The notes under the pieces are model-generated. The model did not search any database. It worked only from the letters and a program-made list of their open reading frames with translations, and was not told the DNA's origin. 64,000 nucleotides of DNA. Source: Eremomyces bilateralis CBS 781.70 (taxonomy: Eukaryota > Ascomycota > Dothideomycetes > Eremomycetales > Eremomycetaceae). Positions 34,216 through 45,164 of this stretch are shown one piece after another; within the stretch, counting starts at the first letter, position 1, and every line of letters begins with the position of its first letter. The translations under genes were made by a program, and so were the position numbers. The stretch covers positions 806,026 through 870,025 of the forward strand of contig NW_022985074.1 of assembly GCF_010015585.1 (NCBI RefSeq). The letters run 5' to 3'.

Positions 34216-34879
34216 ACCGGGACGACAACAGAGCAATTGTACAGTAGCGAGATAGATCTGGAATACCCGCTTTGTCGGACTTGAACCTGCTCTCCCCATT
34301 GATGTGACCATCTCATTACGGATGTCTGCGGCCCATCAGGTAGTGCTCAACTTACCGCACCATACTCGTATGCATAGACGTTTCGAAACATTGAGGAGTG
34401 CAGCCTTGTCCTTCGAATCTCCGCCACGAGTGCCCCGACACAATTGCGGCTAACAATCAGGCGGTAGCACTGATGCCTTGCCGGCCGTCCCTATCGTTAA
34501 CATTGCCATATTGCATAGTAGATATATTCTTGAAGCTTATTTATTATATATCCATAGTCTTAGTAGAATAGCTGAGTATAGTATCAACATGCATGTATTC
34601 CATTTTCTGAGAGCTCATATATGCAATCAGCGGTCCGCGTGGAGTATATGAATACGAAACAACCCCATGTCGCCCTCAACTGCGGACTCTAATTAATTTG
34701 ATTGGCACCAATGTCGTGTTCTGGACCTCATCTCGTTGTTCGCGAACACCCAGATTAGACTTTAACCAGATGAGCTAGATTTGAACCGTACATATGTTCC
34801 GCCGATCCCCGCGGCGATTTTGCCATGGCCCTGTTCACGTTTACCCAGAAGGCGCTGAGCATATCGCTCGAAGGAAAAG
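34216..34879. other. Intergenic 0.7 kb
   Basis: Between Sam50 and the FAD oxidase, both +. AT-rich near 34520-34620. A tRNA-like B-box (reverse strand, near 34272-34285) was seen, but no cloverleaf could be folded around it. No protein gene. Confidence 0.45.
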
Positions 34880-36576
34880 ATGGCGAAGATTGGATTGACA
34901 GTCGCATTGTGTGTCTTGACAGGCACTGCGCTTGTAAATGGCCAAGCTAAGAATGTGAGGAAGAATTTTCCATTGCATCCAGCACCTGCGGGCGTCAGCC
35001 AGCCAGACACTGATTTGAGCAGTATGAAGGAATGCCAGGATGGCCAAGCGGCGAGAAATGGCAAGCATTGAACCAGTCCGTGGACGGGCGATTGTCCAAC
35101 TGCCTCCCTGCGGTATGCGGCTCGGCAACTCCTGGAGTCTATGCCATTGTCGCCCAAAGCGCACAGGACGTGAGCGCAGGAGTGAAGTTCGCGACGGAGA
35201 ACAATCTTCGTGTAACAGTCATGGGGACTGGTCACGACTTCCTCAACCGGTGGGTTCAACTCCAAACGTTAAGAGAGCGCCGCTGATCGGTTTAGAAATC
35301 AAGGACAAGGGTCGCTCGTCATCAACACGCGAAGCTTTAGAGGCGTTCAAGTCGTCCGTGACTACGTGCCGCAAGGCGCACCAAATGGCACGCAACCTCA
35401 GCCGGCAGTCGTCATCAAGGCTGGTCACACGTTTATCGAGATCAGCCCGGAGATCGAAGAGGCTGGCTTCATGATGGTCGAAGCTGCAGACCCTGTAGGT
35501 GCTTAGGATCTTGTACTCTGAAGAAGCTGACCATAGGACAGACTGTTGGAGCTGCGGGCGGTTGGGTACAGGGAGGCGGTCATGGACCCCTGGCTAACCA
35601 GTACGGGCTCGGCTGCGACAATGCCATCAGCTTCGAGGTTGTTCTTCCTAGCGGAGAGATCGTCACGGCGAATGATTTCGAGAATCCGGACCTCTTCTAC
35701 GCCCTCCGTGGAGGAGGTGCTACCACGTACGGAGTAGTAACCCAGGTCACTTCGCGTCTCCATCCACTCGCAACCACGAATGCCATTCTGGTGGATATTA
35801 CCGGGCCGCAGGAACAATTTTTCGATGCTATGGCGTATCTTTACGCCCTGAGCCCAAACATGACCGATTTTGGGTTCACGGGGTATCCAACACAAGTCGG
35901 TAACACGTATAGCGGCTTCTTCGGTGCTCCGGGGAAAACGGACCAGCAGACCTCCGATTTCTTCGACCCGATTGCAGCCCATATTCGCCAACTCGGCGTG
36001 AACGTCACAACGGTTTTGCAGTCGCGGAGACGAATGAAACGCGAAGGAGCTGATACGGCCGGCGCGTCCAAGAAGCTCCATCGCCGCCAGGCGGGTCAGA
36101 AGGGACGTATGTCATCGCGCCTGATTGCGCGGACCTCGTTCTCGGAACAGAATGTTCCGGCCATTCGTAAAATGATCGTAGACGCGACGAGAAACGGAAA
36201 TTCGAGTTACTCGTTGCTGCCTTACCCTATCCTCGGTGGACAGGTCGCAAAGAATAAGGATCTGGAGGTTGGGGTCAATCCCGCCTGGCGTGATGCCTCG
36301 ATGCATCTCATCGCTCTGGGCTTGACCACGCACGAGGATAAACTAATCAACATTGCGGCAATGGATCCCCTCAGCGTAAATTCCGGATCCTATTGGAATG
36401 AGGGATATCCAGGGGAGCTTGATTGGAAGAAAACGTTCTTCGGTGGGGGAGAACATTATGAGAAGCTGTTGGCCTTGAAGAAAAAGTTCGATCCAACAAA
36501 CTCTCTCTGGTGTCAGATATGTGTTGGAGCGGATTTGTTGGTCTTGAAAGAAGACGGGAAGCTCTATCCAGCCTAG
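34880..36576 (+). CDS. Secreted BBE-type FAD-dependent oxidase
   Basis: Exons 34880-34954, 35023-35249, 35296-35494 and 35542-36576; 1536 nt, 511 aa. The first exon is a signal peptide (MAKIGLTVALCVLTGTALVNG). The FAD (PCMH/VAO) domain shows GWPSGEKWQALNQSVDGRL, RVTVMGTGHDFLNR (with the His that can carry FAD), VVIKAGHTFIEI, GAAGGWVQGGGHGPLANQYG and FYALRGGGATTYGVVTQV. The C-terminus has the berberine-bridge motif (YWNEGYPGELDWKKTFFGG, then YEKLLALKKKFDPTNSLWC). Such enzymes oxidise sugars, alcohols or alkaloid-like metabolites. There is a basic insert with dibasic sites (RRRMKREG, KKLHRRQ) around residues 330-350. No biosynthetic cluster surrounds it, so the substrate is unknown. It ends 71 bp from the converging ABC1-like gene. 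Confidence 0.88.
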
Positions 36577-36647
36577 ATCTTAGTCCATAGACGTCTCAAC
36601 TATAACCAATCGATGGGATATTCGTATTTATCTCGTGATGCAATCTT

Positions 36648-38772
36648 CTAGATATTCGGGGAAAGCATGTCGGACTTGACACACATCTCCACAGTCTCGA
36701 TCGAGGCTCGGAGGTAGCTGCGCATTTCTAGGCCTGCCCAGACCTTGATCATGGAGTAATCGCCGGATCGCATGTCACGTAGGACAGAAGCGGACGCTTG
36801 TGTGCCAAGCTGCCTGAGAATTGGCAGGGCGCTGCTCAAGTTAGCATCGAAAGGCCTAGACGAGTCAAAGATCGACTTACCCAGCGAACAGATCCAGATC
36901 GGGATCCATCTGTCGCCCGATTCCTTCCAACAGCAGGATACTGAGGACCACATTGACAAAGTCGCCTTCGAGCCGAACGTGATGAGCTCGCACCATTTGA
37001 AGGACCTCGTTCAGAACATCGCCGATTTTAATATTACCAAGGTTGAAGGTTTTGCTTTTGACTCCCAAGACCAAGTGCTGCATCCGCAGTGAAAACACCT
37101 CGCCGTCAATGACGGCTTCTGGTTGTCTGCATCGCTCAATCATGAGATGGCCGGCTCGATAACCATCAAATTCTGCGACAGCCTTGAACAAATCCAGGAA
37201 ATTTTGCCGGTTGGTCGCGTTCAATTGCGTCACGAGACCGGTATCAATGAATATTAGCTGCGGTCGATAACCATCACGGTCGATCTGATCTAACGCCGCC
37301 ACCCATGCCGCTGGATCTCTGCGATGTGGTCTTAAACGTTGGAGAACCTCTTCGGTGCCATCAGTCTCCTGCCCTGGACCGAGATCTGGCTTTTGCCATG
37401 ACCGCGGAATATGCAAGTCTAGCTGATTGGATTTGTAGAACCGGACCATGATGTTGCCAGGGTGCAAGTCCGCGTGAATGAAGTTGTCAATCAAGAGCAT
37501 GTGAAGGAACGCGTCGAGTCCTTCATTGGCGATTTCTTTTTGGAATGCGCCACCTCCGTTTTCGAGGAAGTGACTCAGTGGTATACCAACCGCGAACTCC
37601 TCAATTAGGACGCTGCGGGTGGTGTACTCTGTGAAAGGGTAGGGAAACCAGGCCGTGGATCGATCTTGGAAACTCTTGCGGAACATGGTGAGGTTTGCTG
37701 ATTCAATGCGGAGATCCATTTGAAGTCGCATCATGTTTCCGAATATCCTGACCTCGTCAGGGAAGGAGAACCATTCCATCGTTGGGATGGCGTTGGTTAG
37801 CCCAGCAAAGAAGGCCATTATCCGCAAATCCCGGTTAACCATCCGCTCAACGTTGGGGTGTAGGACTTTGACGGCCACGTAGTTTGATGGAACCCGAGCG
37901 GGTGTGGATTTAAGAGTTGCATCGACATTTTTCCGCAGAGTCCGGGTAAGGGTAGCCACCTGCTGCACATCTCTATCTGGGACGGCGAGATCGGGTTTGA
38001 GTCTTGCTTTATATACCTGCGCAATGGCACCGACACCCAACGGAGTCTCGTCGAATTCCTCGAAGATGTCCTGGAACGGCCGGTCCCCAAAGGCTTTTTC
38101 GACAATCTTCTTCGTAGCAGATAGCGGGTGTGCTGGGGCGTTTGAATGCAGAGTGGACATGATGCTACACATTTCATTAGGAAAGATGTCGGTCCGGGAG
38201 GCTGCCCATTGTCCCAGTTTGATGTACGCTGCTCCTGCTCGTTCCATTGACGACACAAGGAAGCCATACCACCAAATTGTACCGCTCCGTTCGTCATCTC
38301 TTCCTGGAATGCGTTCTCCAATCCATAAAACGGGTATTGTGACGATAACCGGCACAAAAATGAAGATTAGATGAAGGAGACGTAGTCCGGTAGCGACCGG
38401 CTCATATATGTAATCATCTAAGAAGTGATATATCGTCCGCCGAACCTTGCGGGAGTTTTCAAGAACGGTTGGGACTTGAGCGGCCAATTCGGCCCGCGAG
38501 GCGTCGAGCATGGCCTGCTCTGGTGTTCTCGTACCGTCGGCATTCCGTTCGCCGAGGGAGACTAAAGCGAGGGGGGTTATCGCGGCGGATAGCAACAGGA
38601 TCGGTCGACGGGCAGAAGCGGAGCTCCATTGAGACCGGCTGGATTGGAATCGGGGACTACGCCCAGTGAAACCGCGACGGAGGTGGTGGTTGTGTGAGAG
38701 CGCATTAGTACGACGGGGAAGGGTGGAAGCATGGCGGAAACAGAGACGGGCGAAGGGGAAGACCGTCGTCAT
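36648..38772 (-). CDS. ABC1/UbiB-family atypical kinase, ADCK2/Cqd1-like
   Basis: Exon 1 36881-38772 and exon 2 36648-36831 are joined over a 49-nt intron with a GCTAAC branch site, giving 691 aa. The ATG at 38772 starts a likely mitochondrial presequence (MTTVFPFARLCFRHASTL, many Arg/Ser, no acids). An upstream in-frame ATG at 38898 is less apt. Hydrophobic helices lie near 55-70 and 130-150. UbiB hallmarks: AAYIKLGQWAASRTDIFP (KxGQ motif), GVGAIAQVYKARL (Ala-rich loop), YVAVKVLHPNVERMVNRDL, FIHADLHPGNIMVRF and LIFIDTGLV. The long insert after HPGN and overall length resemble yeast Ypl109c (Cqd1) and human ADCK2, inner-membrane proteins affecting coenzyme Q and lipid distribution. It converges on the FAD oxidase. 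Confidence 0.9.
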
Positions 38773-39535
38773 GCTCAATGGCGGGGGGGTCGAAGGGGAA
38801 TGTTCTTGCAATAAAATATACAGCAGAGTCCATGAGCAAGAACGAAGAAGGTCAATTGTATGTGACGATGGAAGTCTCTCCTTGTCGTCTTGTCTCATGG
38901 CACCTCCGAGGCTGGGACGTCATCGAGGGACGCGACAAGTGCGCACGTGTTTTGTCCAGGCGTGCCAGGGCACGAACATCGAAGTATTGTCAGCCTGGGG
39001 CTTTAAGGCAAATATCATCCATTCATTCCATGTCATGTTATGTTCTGTTTAGTTTGTCACATGGACGATGCCCTGAACTCCAAGGTCCACATATTCTTCG
39101 ATCACGTGAATGCTCTAGCTGAGTCATCTATCCGGCATCTAGCCATCCGACTGAGTTCATTGTGGCGTGGCGGCGACGCGCAGGACTGTGAGCCAGGAGT
39201 GGTCAAGACATCAGACGGTCAACGCAAGACGGCGCATCAGTCCGCTTTCCTGCTCCTCCTAAACTCTCCTAAAGCGGGTCAAGCCTCATTATATCCACCC
39301 TGCTCCCTTTGTGATTGGGCGATTGCGTGGTTGAGGTGCAACAAAATATCAATCATCCAGTCCTGTCCGATCCGGAGTTTCGTATCGACGTCCCTCGACT
39401 GCCTTTTTCTCCCCCCTTCCCTCTTCCGTTCTTCCTTCCTCTTTTCTTCACCATTCCCTTTTCTCCTTTTCGGTCGAAGCCATACCGTGAGAGAAGTCCT
39501 TCCGGTGCTCCTGCAGCGCCATTGAATCCGGCAAC
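38773..39535. promoter_or_regulatory. Divergent promoter region, ABC1-like gene / sterol oxidase
   Basis: 763 bp separating two start codons read in opposite directions. C/T-rich sequence at 39395-39480 precedes the sterol oxidase. Small ORFs only. Confidence 0.45.
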
Positions 39536-40620
39536 ATGGATCTCGCAATGTACGACTCCCGCTGGCTTCCTGTTTTAGGGTGATGCAGCACCGCAACGTT
39601 TTTCTAACCTTTCCTCTAGGAACGCCACGTCGACCCCGGGATTATCGGGAGGCTACTGGAATCAATTCGACGAGATCTCCAAGACCAATGTCTCCCTCAA
39701 TTATTTCGAGACGCTATGGCTCACATGGTATGTCTACATGCAGAACGATGTGCTCGCCACCGGCATCATGTCGTTCGTTCTGCATGAAGTCCTATACTTT
39801 GGGAGGTCTCTGCCGTGGGTCATCATTGATTGCATCCCGGCGATGAGGAAATACAAGATTCAACCCGTAAGTGCTCGAACTCCGACATGATGGACCCATG
39901 ACTGATCTCCGGGACAGAACAAGATTCCGACGGCAAAGGAGCAGTGGTACTGCGCAGGCTTCGTCTTGCTGTCTCACTTTACGGTTGAATTGCCCCAGAT
40001 CTGGTATGATACTCCGTTTGACTCCTCTTACGATTCGGTTCGTTGACACGACTAGGCTTTTCCACCCCATCGCGCACTACTTCGGCCTTCAAACCACGGT
40101 TCCTTTCCCGCCTGTCTGGAAGATGGTCTATCAGATCGCCTTGTTCTTCTTTATGGAAGATACCTGGCATTACTGGACCCATCGCTTCCTCCACTCCTCT
40201 CCGTTCCTCTACAAGAACATCCACAAGCTCCACCATCAATACTCGGCACCCTTTGGTCTTGCCGCCGAGTATGCTTCTCCGATTGAAGTCATGAGCCTCG
40301 CGTTCGGTACGGTTGGCTGCCCGATCATCTTCGCTTCGTTCACGAGAGATCTACATCTTATGACCATGTACCTCTTCGTGGTCTTGCGTCTCATGCAAGC
40401 CATCGATGCTCACTCCGGCTATGAGTTCCCCTGGTCGCTTCATCATTTCTTCCCGGTCTGGGCAGGCGCGGACCATCATGACATGCACCACGAGAAATTT
40501 ATTGGCAACTATGCCAGCAGCTTCCGATGGTGGGATTACATCATGGATACCGAGAACAGCCCGGAGGCGACCAAGAGGCGGAGGGAGAAGAAGCTTGCGA
40601 AGGTTAGGAAAGCACAATAA
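39536..40620 (+). CDS. Erg25-like C-4 methylsterol oxidase
   Basis: Exons 39536-39579, 39620-39866, 39918-40003 and 40056-40620; 942 nt, 313 aa. The first intron is only 40 nt but has a clear CTAAC branch site and keeps frame. The protein (MDLAMYDSRWLPVLGNAT...) shows the fatty-acid-hydroxylase/sterol-desaturase His motifs that bind the di-iron centre: HRFLH, HKLHH and HHDMHH, with membrane segments around IMSFVLHEVLYFG and MVYQIALFFFME. The middle (QYSAPFGLAAEYASPIE) is nearly diagnostic of Erg25. It oxidises the 4-alpha-methyl group of sterols in the ER during ergosterol synthesis. Aspergilli usually carry two Erg25 paralogues; which one this is cannot be told. Confidence 0.92.
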
Positions 40621-41376
40621 TCCTTGGATTATCGTGGACGTGGACATTGGAAAGATGAGACCAAGGGAGGGCCACAAGACAAGGTCAACGACACGAAGCG
40701 GATGCTTCAAGAGACTCGGGAGTCGGGAGTTAACATTACCTGGTTCGGATTTGAGGATGTTCGGAGGTGCCAGGGGAATGGAAGGTTTGAATCGACTCGA
40801 ATTGAGGCCGTATTATGTACATAGGCTAGATATGCCTCTAATTCTCACCTAAACTTAATAGACGCACTGTTAGTCGCTCTTCTCAAAGTTCAAACTCCAG
40901 GGACTTTACCAATCGAACAAATATCATCACATGCCATCTGCATTGCACAAGGCACTAGACACATGAGAGTAGCAATAGTACGGTAATTAATGGTTCATCT
41001 TCGTCTTAGGATTGATTTAAGAACCATGGCACTCCATGGCATTTGCTAGGGTATACGGAGCTACAACCGAGTCGAGTATTAGTACCCCGAACTACAAGGA
41101 AAGTTGCATGATGGAAATGTAAAGCCGAGGTTGGTGATTGGAGATGGTTGGTGACGATTGCTCGTCCATCGTCTCATTCTCTTCGGTCGTTCTCCCCACA
41201 CCCCATATCTTCCCGTGTCCACTATCCACCCTAATATTCTCCTGCACGCGATCTTCTAATTAATATGGTTGCGTCCCGTCGCGAAATCTTCGTGCGTCGT
41301 GATATCTTCACTGTTGTCGCGTGTTAAAACCTCGGATGCCTTCCCCTGCCCTCTGAATACCTCCCACCCGCACAGT
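40621..41376. other. Intergenic 0.75 kb
   Basis: Between two + strand genes: 3' UTR of the sterol oxidase, then promoter of the TMEM135-like gene, C/T-rich from 41170 to 41230. No gene recognised. Confidence 0.45.
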
Positions 41377-43170
41377 ATGGCATCGACGGCGTCATCGTCT
41401 GGAGCCTCCAGCTCGGGGAGCGGCTTCAGCAAAGGCGATAAACTCGATCCCATCACGCGCAATGCCCTTCGATACACCATATCTCCCAAGGAGTATGGGC
41501 TACTCCATCAGTACCTCTTGTCACGCGCACCGCCAACCGTGCGAAAGCGAGTCCCTCGACCACCGAACTATGAAGCCATTGTGAAGAGCATGGATGACTA
41601 CAACGCTGCTGCCGTCCGCGCGGCGCTGAGGGTCTTCGGCGTGACCATCGGAGGATTGAAATTATTCCAGTTCATCATGGGTCGGGTCATGAGCCGTAGA
41701 GGCATCACCGTACCGTACGCTACCCGTGACATCAGACCCGATGAGCATGAAGACTGACGTGCACCTAGACCGGTTCCCAAAGTTCCTTTCTGGAAGAACA
41801 CTGGCGTCCGCCTTTCCTCTGCTCTCGCCCTTCTCCTCCTCTTCCATCGTCTCCTCCATCGCTTTTTCCTGCGCTTGCGCGCTTCGCTCCTCCTGCCATC
41901 CTCCGATGCTTTCCGTTCCCGGAACCCCGGCGTTAGCTCCCTCTTGACGTCCAGACTTGCCGCGCCAATTGGCGCATCACTCGCCGGTGGATTCCTCGCC
42001 CTTTACCCTGCCGCCCAGCTCAGGATCACCGCAGCTATCTATGTCTTCTCTCGCTCGCTAGAGTACATCTACAATGCTCTAGACGAAGAGGGATACCTCG
42101 CCAACAAGCCGTGGTGGTTTGGCTCCTGGCTGCTGATGCCCCTCTCGTTCGGCCAGCTTCTTCATTCCTTTGTTTTCGAACGAGACTGCATGCCACCCGC
42201 TTTCGCGAACTTCGCCCGGAATTATGGTGGCCCCTACATCCAAGCCCGGCCTTCTGCTTCCGACTACCCGGCCTCAGCGCCATGGCCTGAGACGGATGAG
42301 ATCGTCGACGGACTCGCCGAGATCTCGAACCTGAAATGGCCCGCCTTTATCTCACCTACTCTCTTCCCGAACAACCCTAACCCCCTCCCTTCAACGCTCT
42401 CCAAGATCTCTCCCATCACCTCGCCAGCCCATCCTGCTTTGCAGCATCTTAGCTGCGCACTCGTCCATCCGTCCGACCCATCTTGCTTACGAACCTACAT
42501 TCACTACTTCCTCTCCGTTTTCCCGCGCGTAACAAGGTTCTTTGCCATCATATACGGCGCCCTCTCACTATTCCGTCTTAAGGCCATCCTTGCGAACCCC
42601 GGCACGGCGCTTAACGGGCTGGCCAAGTCCATCCTGCGCATCTCCCTGATGATCACGGGCGCGTTGGGCACATCGTGGGGTAGCATCTGTCTCTTCAACA
42701 ATATCCTCCCTGGCAAGGCCATTCCCGAGCTCCGATGGTTCCTGGGCGGCGCGCTTGGCGGTCTCTGGGGCTTCGTGGAGCATGGCAACCCGAATGCCCG
42801 GGGCAATTTCATGTACACCACCCGCAGCAGCTTGGACAGCTTGTGGAAAGTCGGTGTCAAGCGGCGCTGGTGGAAGGGCGTGGCGAACGGAGACGTCATT
42901 CTCTTCATTGCGAGCTTGGCGGCTATCAACGCCGTGCATGAAATCCGACCGTCGGCGGTCAGGGGTCCGGCTATCCGCAAGGCGATCAGTTCGTTGAGCG
43001 GGGAAGGGTGGACTGACCGATGCGCGACGAAGGCCGATACGAAGGGCAAGGGGCCGGAGACCGCGAGCCAGGATGGGAAAGATGACAAGAGCATGTCCGA
43101 TGTTCGGAGAAGTGTGACGGGGGGCAGCGAGACCTTGGGCGAAAGCACCGTGGTGGTGGATAGGGAGTAA
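41377..43170 (+). CDS. TMEM135-like multi-pass membrane protein
   Basis: Exon 1 41377-41714 and exon 2 41769-43170 are joined by a 54-nt intron (GTACGC...CTAG, branch CTGAC), giving 579 aa. Without splicing the same frame meets one TGA at 41755, which the intron removes. The start MASTASSSGASSSG leads to a soluble N-terminus (YEAIVKSMDDYNAAAVRAAL) and several hydrophobic helices (RLSSALALLLLFHRLLHRFF, IGASLAGGFLALYP). It carries the conserved SRSLEYIYNALDEEGY and WWFGSWLLMPLSFGQLLHSF, plus a central CALVHP-SCLRTYIHYFL Cys-rich stretch. This is the fungal form of the TMEM135/PMP52 family, linked to peroxisomes and mitochondrial dynamics. The C-terminal tail is charged. Confidence 0.85.
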
Positions 43171-43585
43171 AAGGGTTAGGTTGATGTATTAACACGACGA
43201 TGGCGTTTATGTGTGGATGAAGCGATAGTGGTATGCATTATTGGGTAGTGCGTTACATGATATGGTGCACGGAGATCCATCACTATTTCGCTTATTTGTA
43301 TTGAAGATCTTCCGTTCATCAATTTTAATGGCACATTACCTTATATGCCTCTAGCCAGCTTGTACGTTGGAGATGACCTATCACGGGAAAGGAGTATAGT
43401 ATACGTCAGTTCTTCATCAAGCGAAGAAGAGTTTAATATCAGTCAGTCACGAGTTCGTAGTCTTCGAGGTATTCATTGGAACGAGTTCGTCTACCACGGA
43501 TGAGCTCAGACATTTCTTCAATAATAAATTGAACTGCGGCAAGTCTCGTTGGATCTCAAGAGTTGATGCACTCCCGTATATCGGA
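43171..43585. other. Intergenic between converging genes
   Basis: 415 bp between 3' ends of the TMEM135-like gene (+) and CDK11 (-). AT-rich; no gene. Confidence 0.5.
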
Positions 43586-44965
43586 TTATCTGAACTTGAG
43601 ATTAAATCCGCTGCCAGCTTCTGAATCCTGGCTTGCACTGAAGATTCCTCCGAAATCAACATGTCCAACCGCTCCAGCATCCGCTTCCCTCCCTCTCGGA
43701 GCCTTTGGGCTCGCAACCCGCCTCCGTCTCTCCTGCCCAGCCTTGCTCGGAAATGTAGGAAACATCTTCTCGCTCTTCGGCTTCGGATCCTCTTGGAAGT
43801 ACCGATGCTGCAACACCTCTTCGGCTTCGGGTCTGTCGTCCGGGTTCAGGGCCAACATCCGTTCCAGCAGCTGCGCACCTGCCCCCGTCAACAATGAGAA
43901 ACTCGAACGGAGCGGCGGAGGTGGCGGTGGATTGGACGGTAGAGCGAGCGACTTTGCGTGTGGTAAGCGACGGAAGCCGGGCCAATTCGCAGCGGTGGGA
44001 ATGCCGAGGGTTGCGAATATTTTTGCCAATTGATCCGCTTCGTTCCGTCCTTGCAGGAGGGGAGATCTGGTCAGTAGTTCGGCGAAGACGCATCCTATGC
44101 TCCAGATATCCACCGCTGTGCCATACGTCGTAGTCCCAAGCAATAGCTCCGGCGAGCGATACCATAAGGTGACAACCAGCTGCGTTAGATTCTTTGGCGG
44201 TGGATTGGACGTATGTCTCGCCATGCCGAAGTCCGCAAGGCGGATCTGACCAAGGTTGTTCATCAAGATGTTGGAAGTTTTGAGGTCGCGGTGAAGGATC
44301 CAGTGGGAGTGGAGATATGATACAGCAGAAGAAAGCTGTAGCAAGAGAGATTTGGTTTCCGAGGGAGAGAATGGTTCCCGCATGTCCTCCATCAGCGACT
44401 TCAGGTCGTGCTCGAGGAATTCCATCACCATATAGACATCGCTTGGCTTCGAACCAACCACGACTTCTCGAAGCGCAACGATATGCTTATGCCGGCATTG
44501 GTTGAGTATCTGGATCTCGCGAAGCGCAACGACGGGAAACCCTTCGGTGGGATTCCCCATTTTCAACTTCTTGAGCGCCACTATCTCGCCTGTTGCCATT
44601 TCCCGTGCTCTCGACACCCAGCCATATGACCCTTCCTCGATATGGTTCAATGTTTCGAAGTTCTCGATCCGTCGACTCGGACCCCATCCCGGCGCCGTGA
44701 ACCGGAGAAGAGGACGAGGTTGCTCATCATGTACCTCGTTTGACTCGGATTCACCCGATAATCTCCTCCGTTTCGCCGGACGGTCGTCAATATCTGTAGA
44801 TACGCTGCTAGTGGCTTTGGCTTGCGCTTCTCGAGCTTCTCGAGCTTCCTGCTCTTGTTGCGCCTTTAGCTGTTTGGCTCGCTTTCGTTCCTCCTTTTCC
44901 CTCTTGCGGTGTATTTCCGCTGCGGTATCCTCCTCTGTATCCGCCCATCGTGAATTCGAGGCCAT
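43586..44965 (-). CDS. CDK11/PITSLRE-type cyclin-dependent kinase
   Basis: Single exon, 459 aa, start MASNSRWADTEEDTAAEIHR. A charged N-terminus (KREKEERKRAKQLKAQQEQE) precedes the kinase domain at about 100-400: EEGSYGWVSRA loop, VALKKLKM, the C-helix motif PVVALREIQIL, HRDLKTSNILMN, LADFGMARHTSNPP and VVTLWYRSPELLLG. The charged tail with KKMG-PTEGFP spacing and sequence around the C-helix place it with CDK11 (S. pombe Cdk11/Ppk9-like), kinases acting with cyclin L on transcription and splicing. The canonical PITSLRE is changed to PVVALRE. It is divergent from NDUFAF7 across 199 bp. Confidence 0.9.
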   Translation of the reverse strand: MASNSRWADTEEDTAAEIHRKREKEERKRAKQLKAQQEQEAREAREAQAKATSSVSTDIDDRPAKRRRLSGESESNEVHDEQPRPLLRFTAPGWGPSRRIENFETLNHIEEGSYGWVSRAREMATGEIVALKKLKMGNPTEGFPVVALREIQILNQCRHKHIVALREVVVGSKPSDVYMVMEFLEHDLKSLMEDMREPFSPSETKSLLLQLSSAVSYLHSHWILHRDLKTSNILMNNLGQIRLADFGMARHTSNPPPKNLTQLVVTLWYRSPELLLGTTTYGTAVDIWSIGCVFAELLTRSPLLQGRNEADQLAKIFATLGIPTAANWPGFRRLPHAKSLALPSNPPPPPPLRSSFSLLTGAGAQLLERMLALNPDDRPEAEEVLQHRYFQEDPKPKSEKMFPTFPSKAGQERRRRVASPKAPRGREADAGAVGHVDFGGIFSASQDSEAGSGFNLKFR

Positions 44966-45164
44966 GATAGCTGGTTGTTGTTGGAGAGATAACTATGTAC
45001 GGAGTACGTAGTAGAGGAGGTCGGAATTGGAGTCGGCGGCGTGGACCCTTACCTAACTGGTAGCTAATTAAGGTCCGCAACCTCCGAACCTAGCAATTGT
45101 CGCCTTTCCTAAACTTTCTCGATGCGACAATGGAACCTCAGCAAGTTCAATACTACAAATTAGA
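44966..45164. promoter_or_regulatory. Compact divergent promoter, CDK11 / NDUFAF7
   Basis: Only 199 bp separate the two ATGs, so both genes must share regulatory sequence. An 11-bp near-palindrome, GTACGGAGTAC (44997-45007), lies in it, followed by GTAG. Confidence 0.5.

Noticed and set aside
34260-34375. tRNA-like B box (GGTTCAAGTCC) on the reverse strand
   Set aside because: The T-stem pairs at only three of five positions and no consistent acceptor, D and anticodon arms could be folded with correct spacing.
34985-35035. Apparent frameshift at the start of the FAD oxidase
   Set aside because: Resolved by a normal 68-nt intron (34955-35022) with CTGAT branch site, restoring frame.
41755-41757. 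In-frame TGA in the TMEM135-like gene
   Set aside because: Lies inside a 54-nt intron (41715-41768) that keeps frame, so it is not a disruption.
43447-43716. 90-codon reverse frame overlapping the 3' end of CDK11
   Set aside because: Overlaps the certain CDK11 frame in another phase; no splice route joins it and its start is not ATG.
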